From Xanthobacteraceae bacterium (lineage in GTDB: Bacteria > Pseudomonadota > Alphaproteobacteria > Rhizobiales > Xanthobacteraceae): a stretch of DNA of 35,335 nt. Made by a program: the position numbers and the translations under genes. Positions within the stretch are counted from its first letter, which is position 1. Each line of letters starts with the position of its first letter. Shown here piece by piece: positions 30,197-35,335 of the stretch. Under the pieces are notes generated by a model. That model made no database searches, was not told the origin of the DNA, and worked only from the letters and a program-made list of their open reading frames with translations. The stretch spans positions 1-35,335 of the forward strand of contig JAQGJU010000105.1 of assembly GCA_028290465.1 (NCBI GenBank). Reading direction: 5' to 3'.

Positions 30197-31168
30197 ATGG
30201 CGATGCAAACGCTCGCTTTGTTCCTGCTGGTGTCGGTGTCGATCGGCGGCGTCGCCTGGGTATTCCTGTATCCGATCCTGTCCGGCGAGCGGCGCGTCGA
30301 GCAGCGCAGGGCCAATGTGGCGCGCGCCGACCCGGTGGTGCGCAAGGTGCGCAATCAGCGCAGCCGCCGCGAGCAGGTCGAAGAAACCCTCAAGGACATC
30401 GACCAGCGCCACCGCAAGGCCAAGCGACCGCCGCTGCACACCCGCATCGAACAGGCCGGGCTGAACTGGTCCAAGCAGCGCTTCATCCTGACCGGCGCCG
30501 CGCTCGGCGTCGGCGCCTTCATCGCGGGTTTTCTGCTCGGTGCCGGCTTGCTGGCAGCCGCGGCCGCCGGCTTCGCGGCCGCGTTCGGCGTGCCGTTCTG
30601 GATCCTGTCGTTTCTCAAGAAACGCCGGGAAGACAAATTCCTGCTTTACTTTCCGGATGCCGTCGACGTGATCGTGCGCGGCATCAAAGCCGGCCTGCCG
30701 CTGCTCGACTGCCTGAAGGTGATCGCCAACGAGTCGCAGGAGCCGGTACGCTCGGAGATCCGCATCATCGTCGAGACCCAGACCATCGGCCTGCCGCTCG
30801 GCGAATCCTGCGCCAAATTGTACGACCGCATGCCGCTGCCCGAGGCGAACTTCTTCGGCATCGTGATCGCGATCCAGCAGAAGGCCGGCGGCAATCTGTC
30901 CGAAGCACTCGGCAATCTGTCCCGGGTGCTGCGCGATCGCAAGAAGATGAAAGCCAAGATCCAGGCCATGTCGATGGAAGCCAAGGCCTCGGCGATGATC
31001 ATCGGCTGCTTGCCGTTAGCCGTGATGGGTTTGGTGTACGTTTCCAGCCCGGACTATATCCGGCTGCTATGGACCCATCCGACCGGGCACATGCTGCTGG
31101 CCGCCTCGGCGGTGTGGATGACTTTCGGCGTCCTGGTGATGCGCAAGATGATCAATTTCGACTTCTAG
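30197..31168 (+). CDS. tadB: Tad pilus inner-membrane platform protein TadB
   Basis: A 323-residue T2SSF-domain membrane protein. An N-terminal helix (residues 5-25), a basic cytoplasmic segment, two helices (about 95-140: LTGAALGVGAFIAGFLLGAG, then PFWILSFLKKRRE), the T2SSF cytoplasmic domain (about 150-270: YFPDAVDVIVRGIKAGLPLL, LGESCAKLYDRMPLPEANFF) and two C-terminal helices. With TadC it forms the membrane platform driven by CpaF. ATG 30197 lies 4 bp after the cpaF stop. The stop codon overlaps the first base of a dispersed palindrome. Confidence 0.95.
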   Translation: MAMQTLALFLLVSVSIGGVAWVFLYPILSGERRVEQRRANVARADPVVRKVRNQRSRREQVEETLKDIDQRHRKAKRPPLHTRIEQAGLNWSKQRFILTGAALGVGAFIAGFLLGAGLLAAAAAGFAAAFGVPFWILSFLKKRREDKFLLYFPDAVDVIVRGIKAGLPLLDCLKVIANESQEPVRSEIRIIVETQTIGLPLGESCAKLYDRMPLPEANFFGIVIAIQQKAGGNLSEALGNLSRVLRDRKKMKAKIQAMSMEAKASAMIIGCLPLAVMGLVYVSSPDYIRLLWTHPTGHMLLAASAVWMTFGVLVMRKMINFDF

Positions 31169-31216
31169 AGCATGATCCCGAAAAGTGGGAACCGGTTTTC
31201 GGATAAGATCATGCTC
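31168..31216. repeat. AAGTGG-N3-CCGGTT palindrome between tadB and tadC
   Basis: Outer stem GAGCATGATC (31168-31177) with GATCATGCTC (31207-31216), perfect over 10 bp, the inner CCGAAAA with TTTTCGG stem, and core AAGTGGGAACCGGTT (31183-31197). The element fuses directly to the tadB stop codon. The GAGCATGATC form is very familiar from rhizobial intergenic regions. Confidence 0.8.
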
Positions 31217-31252
31217 ATAAGTAAACAGTACTTCGTGAGTTAGGAACGCGTC

Positions 31253-32227
31253 ATGTTCGAGTATTTGATCGACCGGGTGCACGACACGCGCTTTCTGGCG
31301 ATGCTGTTTGCCGCCGTGGCGGCCGGCGCCACGGTGCTGACGCTCGCCATGCCGCTGCTGGTGTCCGACCAGCTCAACAAGCGCATGAAGTCGGTCGCGC
31401 TGGAGCGCGAGAAGCTGCGGCAACGCGAACGCGAGCGCATGGCACGCGGCGAGCGCGCCAGCCTGCGGGCGTCCCCCAAGCAGTACATGCAGAACGTCGT
31501 CGAGCGCTTCAACCTGAACAAATGGCTCGGTCAGGAAGAGGCCCGCGCCAAGCTGATGCAGGCCGGCTATCGCGGCCAGGCGCCGTACGTCACCTTCATC
31601 TTCTTCCGCCTGGTGATGCCGACCACGCTGTGCCTGGCGGCCGCGATCTATATGTTCTTTCTGGTCGAGACCGATTGGACCTCGACCATGAAGCTCGGCG
31701 TCGTGATCGGCGCGACCTACGCCGGCATGCATGTGCCGTACATGTTCCTGAAGAACAAGATCCAGAAGCGCCAGCAGTCGATCAAGCGGGCGTTTCCGGA
31801 TGCGCTCGATCTGCTGCTGATCTGCGTCGAATCCGGCATGTCGATCGAGGCGGCGTTCCGCCGCGTCAGCCAGGAAATCGGCACGCAGTCGATCCCGCTC
31901 GCCGAGGAACTGACCCTGACCACCGCCGAACTGTCCTATCTGCAGGACCGCCGGCAGGCCTACGACAATCTGGCGATGCGCACCGACCTCGACGGCGTCA
32001 AGTCGGTCTGTATGGCGTTGCAGCAGTCGGAGCGCTACGGCACGCCGCTGGCCAACACGCTGCGGGTGATGGCGCAGGAAAATCGCGACATGCGCATGTC
32101 GGAAGCCGAGAAGAAGGCCGCCGGCCTGCCGCCGAAGCTGACGGTGCCGATGATCGTGTTCTTCCTGCCGGTGCTGTTCGTCGTCATTCTCGGCCCGGCG
32201 GCGATTCGCGTCACGCAGATTCAGTAA
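31253..32227 (+). CDS. tadC: Tad pilus inner-membrane platform protein TadC
   Basis: A 324-residue T2SSF-domain protein related to TadB. An N-terminal helix (about 15-37), a basic stretch with RERERMARGERASLR, two helices near 120-160, the T2SSF domain (about 175-290: AFPDALDLLLICVESGMSIE, IPLAEELTLTTAELSYLQDR, TPLANTLRVMAQENRDMRMS) and a C-terminal helix (VPMIVFFLPVLFVVILGPA). The ribosome site AGGAA is at 31243-31247. It ends the plus-strand tad transcription unit. The next 110 bp before the convergent tadD stop hold no clear terminator. Confidence 0.95.
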   Translation: MFEYLIDRVHDTRFLAMLFAAVAAGATVLTLAMPLLVSDQLNKRMKSVALEREKLRQRERERMARGERASLRASPKQYMQNVVERFNLNKWLGQEEARAKLMQAGYRGQAPYVTFIFFRLVMPTTLCLAAAIYMFFLVETDWTSTMKLGVVIGATYAGMHVPYMFLKNKIQKRQQSIKRAFPDALDLLLICVESGMSIEAAFRRVSQEIGTQSIPLAEELTLTTAELSYLQDRRQAYDNLAMRTDLDGVKSVCMALQQSERYGTPLANTLRVMAQENRDMRMSEAEKKAAGLPPKLTVPMIVFFLPVLFVVILGPAAIRVTQIQ

Positions 32228-32337
32228 GACGCCGGTCGCAACGACCAACGCTCGGTAGACAGTCAATCCGATTGAACTTTGCAAGAAATCATGCCGCGAA
32301 ACTCATGCGGTATGGATCGACGTGAGCGATAATCGCA

Positions 32338-33150
32338 TCAGCCGCGAGGCGCGCTCGGCGCCGCGGCGACGCCCGGCCGGCTCAGCGATTTGAGATCGGT
32401 CTTCTGCGCCAGCATCTGCCGCAGATAGGCGACATTGGCGGCGGCCTCATCGGCCGGCAGATCGGCCTTGGCGATGGTCTCGGCTTCCGGGAAGCGGCCT
32501 TGCAGGCCGACCACCAAAGCGAGATTCTGGCGCACCCGCACATCGCCGCCGGAGCGCTCGACGGCCTGGCGCAGCGTGGTTTCGGCCCGCGTCAAATCCT
32601 TGGCCAACGCATAGGACAGGCCGAGATTGGACAATACTTTAGGCTCGCCCGGCACGATCTTGAGCGCCGACGCGTAGTAGCGTTGCGCGTCGGCGTGCCG
32701 GCCGAGCTGATCGAGCACCGCGCCCTGTACCGACAGCGTGCGCCAGTCGGGCCGGTCCGGCGTATGCGAGCGGCTGAGCACGTCGAATGCCTGCTGATAA
32801 TGACCGACATCGGCCAACGCGCGGCCATAGGCGCCGAGCAGCGCCATGTTGTTGGGGTTGGAGATCGAGGCCCGCTCGAGAATGGCCGAGGCCTGCTGAC
32901 GCTGGCCGGTTTCGCGCAGCGCCTGCGCGTAGGCGATCGCGGCCTCAGCGTCGTTCGGATTGGCCTGGTAGCGCTCGCTCCAGGCATCGGCCGAGCGCCG
33001 CGAGTCGGCTTCGCTGCGCGGCCCCGTCGGGCTGGCGACCGAACCGGTGGTATCGCTTGTCGTTTTGCATCCGGCGGTGGCGCCGGCCAGAAGCGCCGCG
33101 AGGGCTACCGAGGCCAGGAAACGCGCCGAGCCGAACCGATGGATACGCAT
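32338..33150 (-). CDS. tadD: TadD-type TPR lipoprotein
   Basis: A 270-residue lipoprotein: signal peptide with lipobox ATAGC (Cys near residue 28), a low-complexity linker, then tetratricopeptide repeats over about residues 55-215 (for example AAIAYAQALRETGQRQQASA, NPNNMALLGAYGRALADVGH, EPKVLSNLGLSYALAKDLTR). TadD proteins help assemble the secretin and pilus. ATG 33150 is preferred over the TTG nine bases upstream. The gene is convergent with tadC, unlike its same-strand position in many tad loci, and has an upstream palindrome of CtrA-type half-sites. Confidence 0.9.
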   Translation of the reverse strand: MRIHRFGSARFLASVALAALLAGATAGCKTTSDTTGSVASPTGPRSEADSRRSADAWSERYQANPNDAEAAIAYAQALRETGQRQQASAILERASISNPNNMALLGAYGRALADVGHYQQAFDVLSRSHTPDRPDWRTLSVQGAVLDQLGRHADAQRYYASALKIVPGEPKVLSNLGLSYALAKDLTRAETTLRQAVERSGGDVRVRQNLALVVGLQGRFPEAETIAKADLPADEAAANVAYLRQMLAQKTDLKSLSRPGVAAAPSAPRG

Positions 33151-33208
33151 GAGAACCAACGCTGTTGCCGGGCGCCAACAAAACGCCCCCGACCGCCAGC
33201 AATAGGCT

Positions 33209-33231
33209 GTTAACCCTAACTTGCGGTTAAC
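33209..33231. promoter_or_regulatory. GTTAACC palindrome upstream of tadD (possible CtrA half-sites)
   Basis: GTTAACC (33209-33215) and its complement GGTTAAC (33225-33231) lie 59 bp upstream of the tadD start. TTAACC is the CtrA half-site known from Caulobacter; here the two are inverted with a 9-bp gap rather than the usual direct TTAA-N7-TTAA, so CtrA binding is only a possibility. Confidence 0.35.
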
Positions 33232-33305
33232 GGAGCGCGGCGGCTGGTCGCATGCCTATGGGGCGCCAAACAATTAACTAGCGACGTCAAGACGAATCCA
33301 CGTAT

Positions 33306-33414
33306 TATCAGCGAACAAATTAGATATAACAGATTAAAATAACTCTAAACTATCAATATTATAGTCTAAAATTGCTCTAAACTAAGTAGATGATCGCGAG
33401 TACTATCAGCGAAC
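33306..33414. promoter_or_regulatory. Repeat-rich upstream region of hemP (Irr/ICE-like TCTAAA boxes)
   Basis: An AT-rich region with TCTAAA at 33344-33349, 33365-33370 and 33376-33381 (spaced 21 and 11 bp, on one helix face), twice within CTCTAAACTA. TCTAAA is the complement of TTTAGA, the half-site seen in iron-control elements bound by Irr in Bradyrhizobium. An 11-bp direct repeat TATCAGCGAAC brackets the boxes (33306-33316 and 33404-33414). Confidence 0.5.
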
Positions 33415-33430
33415 GGATAAGATAAGCGAG

Positions 33431-33640
33431 ATGAATTCTCCAGACCCCAAAGACGATCGTGAAGGGTTGCCTGAGCTGGCAAGCAAGACTGATGAGAGCG
33501 GTCGGACCATTGCGGTGCTCGACAATCACATCGACAGCCGCGACCTGTTTGTCGCCACTCGCGAGATCATCATCGGGCACGGGGAAAATCACTACCGGCT
33601 GCGGCTCACGGCACAGAACAAGCTAATCCTCACCAAATGA
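33431..33640 (+). CDS. hemP: Hemin uptake protein HemP (HmuP)
   Basis: A 69-residue protein with the HemP core IDSRDLFVATREIIIGHGEN followed by HYRLRLTAQNKLILTK, matching the short HemP/HmuP family in the C-terminal 45 residues. In Bradyrhizobium japonicum HmuP acts with Irr to activate haem-uptake genes (established for that species). Haem receptor or ABC genes are not in this window, so the gene is separated from an hmu operon here. The ribosome site is weak (AAGCGAG at 33424-33430). The upstream region carries phased TCTAAA boxes, consistent with iron control. Confidence 0.88.
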   Translation: MNSPDPKDDREGLPELASKTDESGRTIAVLDNHIDSRDLFVATREIIIGHGENHYRLRLTAQNKLILTK

Positions 33641-33779
33641 CGTGCGCGATGGTCCCGTCGCAGTCGTGAGCGCGATTATGTTCGGCACCGCTCGCTTCAC
33701 GCCATCACTGGTCATGTCGAATTGAACCTTCGCTCGGCGCTCATCTTCACCCCGGCCGGCCCGCGTGCTAGCAAGCGAC

Positions 33780-35168
33780 ATGCATCCGATGTTCGTCGCA
33801 AGTGGAACGGCGCAGCCGGTTCCTGTCTGGTTCGTCAACGCCGCCGGCTACCCGGGATTGCGCGAGCAACTGAGCTCCGCCGCCATCGCGTTCGCCGACG
33901 CCGCCGGCTTTGAGCCGAAGCCGGGGCGGCATCTGCTGCTGCCCGGCGAAAACGGTTCAGGGGCCTTGGGCGGTGTGCTGTTCGGCATCGAGGCCGACGA
34001 CGCGCCGAAGGATTGGTTTCTGCCCGGCCGCCTGCCCGGCCTGCTGCCGGCCGGCACCTACCGGTTCGGCAACGCGCCGCATGATACGCGGCTGGCCGCG
34101 CTCGCCTTCGCGCTCGGCGCCTATCGGTTCACCCGCTATCGCGCGGGCGACGACAAGCCGGTCAGGCTGGCGATGCCGGAAGGCATCGACGGCGACGACG
34201 TCGGCCGCATCGCCGAAGGCGTGACGCTGGCCCGCGACCTGATCAATACGCCGGCCAACGACATGGGACCGGCCGAACTCGATGAAGCCGCGCGGCAACT
34301 CGCGGCCCGGCATGGCGCCAGCGTGCGCACTGTCGCGGGCGATGAATTGATCGCCGAGAATTTCCCGCTGATCCATGCGGTCGGCGCCGCCTCGTCGCGC
34401 GCGCCGCGGCTGATTGATCTGCGCTGGGGCGACGCCGACGCGCCGAAGATCACGCTGGTCGGCAAAGGCGTGTGCTTCGACACCGGCGGGCTGGATCTCA
34501 AGCCCGACAGCGCCATGCTGCTGATGAAGAAGGACATGGGCGGCGCGGCGGCCGTACTGGCGCTCGCCCACATGATCATGGATCGCGGCCTGAAAGTGCG
34601 GCTGCGCGTGCTGATCCCGGCCGTCGAGAATTCCGTGGCCGGCAATGCGTTCCGTCCGTCGGATGTGTTCCGGTCGCGCAAGGGTCTGAATGTCGAGATC
34701 GGCAATACCGACGCCGAGGGCCGCCTGGTGCTGGCCGACGCGCTCGCGGCGGCCGACGAGGAATCGCCCGAGTTGATCGTCGACATGGGCACGCTGACCG
34801 GCGCCGCCCGCGTCGCGCTCGGGCCCGAATTGCCGCCCTACTACACCGACGACGAGACGCTCGCGGCCGAGGTGGCCCGCCACGCCGCCGCCGAAAACGA
34901 TCCGCTCTGGCGGCTGCCGCTATGGCAACGCTATGACCAGAACATCGATTCCAAGGTGGCCGACGTGAACAATGTCGCGGCCGGCGGCATGGCGGGTTCG
35001 ATCATCTGCGCGCTGTTCCTCAAGCGTTTCGTGTCCGCCGCCAAGAGCTGGCTGCATTTCGACATCTACGCCTGGACGCCTTCGTCCAAACCCGGCCGGC
35101 CGGAGGGCGGCGAATGCCAGGCGGCACGGGCGCTCTATGCGCTGCTGAAGCAGCGCTACGGCCGATAG
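33780..35168 (+). CDS. Leucyl aminopeptidase family (M17) protein
   Basis: A 462-residue cytosolic metallo-aminopeptidase that removes N-terminal residues from peptides. The C-terminal catalytic domain has the first metal and substrate motif VGKGVCFDTGGLDLKPDSA (about 225-245, with the Lys and Asp ligands), MLLMKKDMGGAAAVL, and the signature NTDAEGRLVLADAL (about 309-322, with the Asp-Glu metal pair and catalytic Arg). The N-terminal domain is shorter and more divergent than in PepA, as in the PepB-like rhizobial group. ATG 33780 is chosen; GTG 33765 would add five residues. A putative methionine synthase-family gene starts 11 bp downstream, so the two may be co-transcribed. Confidence 0.95.
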   Translation: MHPMFVASGTAQPVPVWFVNAAGYPGLREQLSSAAIAFADAAGFEPKPGRHLLLPGENGSGALGGVLFGIEADDAPKDWFLPGRLPGLLPAGTYRFGNAPHDTRLAALAFALGAYRFTRYRAGDDKPVRLAMPEGIDGDDVGRIAEGVTLARDLINTPANDMGPAELDEAARQLAARHGASVRTVAGDELIAENFPLIHAVGAASSRAPRLIDLRWGDADAPKITLVGKGVCFDTGGLDLKPDSAMLLMKKDMGGAAAVLALAHMIMDRGLKVRLRVLIPAVENSVAGNAFRPSDVFRSRKGLNVEIGNTDAEGRLVLADALAAADEESPELIVDMGTLTGAARVALGPELPPYYTDDETLAAEVARHAAAENDPLWRLPLWQRYDQNIDSKVADVNNVAAGGMAGSIICALFLKRFVSAAKSWLHFDIYAWTPSSKPGRPEGGECQAARALYALLKQRYGR

Positions 35169-35178
35169 GAGAGGCTCG

Positions 35179-35335
35179 GTGCAGACCGTCACCAAAGGCA
35201 AGGCGCTGCTCACCACCACGACCGGCGCCCTGCCCCGGCCGAGCTGGTACACCGAAAACCTGCGCGGCATTCCGCTATCGCAAGGCTTCTCGCAACAGGC
35301 CTATCGCGAGCAGCACTTCGATTGCCTCGCCTGCA
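35179..35335 (+). CDS. MetE-like (cobalamin-independent) methionine synthase family protein, 5' end only
   Basis: The GTG at 35179, with AGGAGAGG just upstream, opens 52 codons to the window edge. They read LLTTTTGALPRPSWYTENLR, then GIPLSQGFSQQAYREQHFDC. This is the N-terminus of the short single-domain group related to the C-terminal half of MetE, which transfers a methyl group to homocysteine or a related thiol using zinc. The catalytic His/Cys ligands lie beyond the window. It is close behind the M17 peptidase gene on the same strand. Confidence 0.8.
   Translation, partial: MQTVTKGKALLTTTTGALPRPSWYTENLRGIPLSQGFSQQAYREQHFDCLAC

Overview
The window is about 35 kb of high-GC chromosome, most likely from an alphaproteobacterium of the order Hyphomicrobiales (Rhizobiales), near Bradyrhizobium, Rhodopseudomonas or Pseudolabrys. 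The reasons are the ffs-dnaX arrangement with a DnaX that has lost most of its zinc cysteines, the cpa/tad gene order, a hemP gene with Irr-like boxes, a 2Fe-2S/cyclase fusion beside a Crp-type regulator, and intergenic palindromes typical of that group. Genus-level placement is inference.

Left part (1-12200). dnaX (cut by the window edge) and the SRP RNA lie on the minus strand, followed by a HIT-family protein and a TctC-type binding protein. Next is a signalling module: a membrane-anchored class III nucleotide cyclase carrying a 2Fe-2S ferredoxin domain and a Crp/Fnr-family regulator, transcribed divergently with overlapping start codons. Two small exported-protein genes flank the pair, and each has a near-identical Crp-like palindrome 65-75 bp upstream of its start. 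Then come a ClpP-like membrane protein with a membrane partner, NudC, and a sulfur module: a double-rhodanese sulfurtransferase, a YeeE/TsuA-type transporter and a tiny cysteine-containing peptide. This module is divergent from an Lrp/AsnC regulator across an intergenic region carrying several AGAA-N4/5-TTCT palindromes.

Middle part (12200-20800). This is an accessory stretch. A lower-GC DUF262/HNH gene, a candidate defence nuclease of the GmrSD/SspE type, is followed by an inverted 69-bp remnant of an lrp gene that is about 93% identical to the intact lrp upstream of the island. Dispersed hairpin repeats lie on both sides. Then come an aldo/keto reductase, a cupin closely resembling Mn-dependent (R)-hydroxynitrile lyases, an orphan Tat leader, a 157-bp multi-palindrome element and a complete paoABC-type periplasmic aldehyde oxidoreductase operon. 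A wrecked LysR-type gene lies beside paoA. Together these suggest aldehyde or cyanohydrin metabolism.

Right part (20800-33150). This is a complete Tad (Flp) pilus locus. Two TadE-like pseudopilins and a free-standing secretin-N-domain protein are on the minus strand. The Flp pilin (54 aa) with its own terminator, prepilin peptidase CpaA, CpaB, secretin CpaC, CpaD, CpaE, ATPase CpaF, TadB and TadC are on the plus strand. A TadD-type TPR lipoprotein is on the minus strand. The gaps in the locus hold a family of palindromes that share a 15-bp core.

Right end (33150-35335). hemP with helically phased TCTAAA repeats upstream, an M17 leucyl aminopeptidase, and the start of a MetE-like methionine synthase family gene. 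There is no CRISPR array, tRNA, rRNA or intact insertion sequence that I can see.
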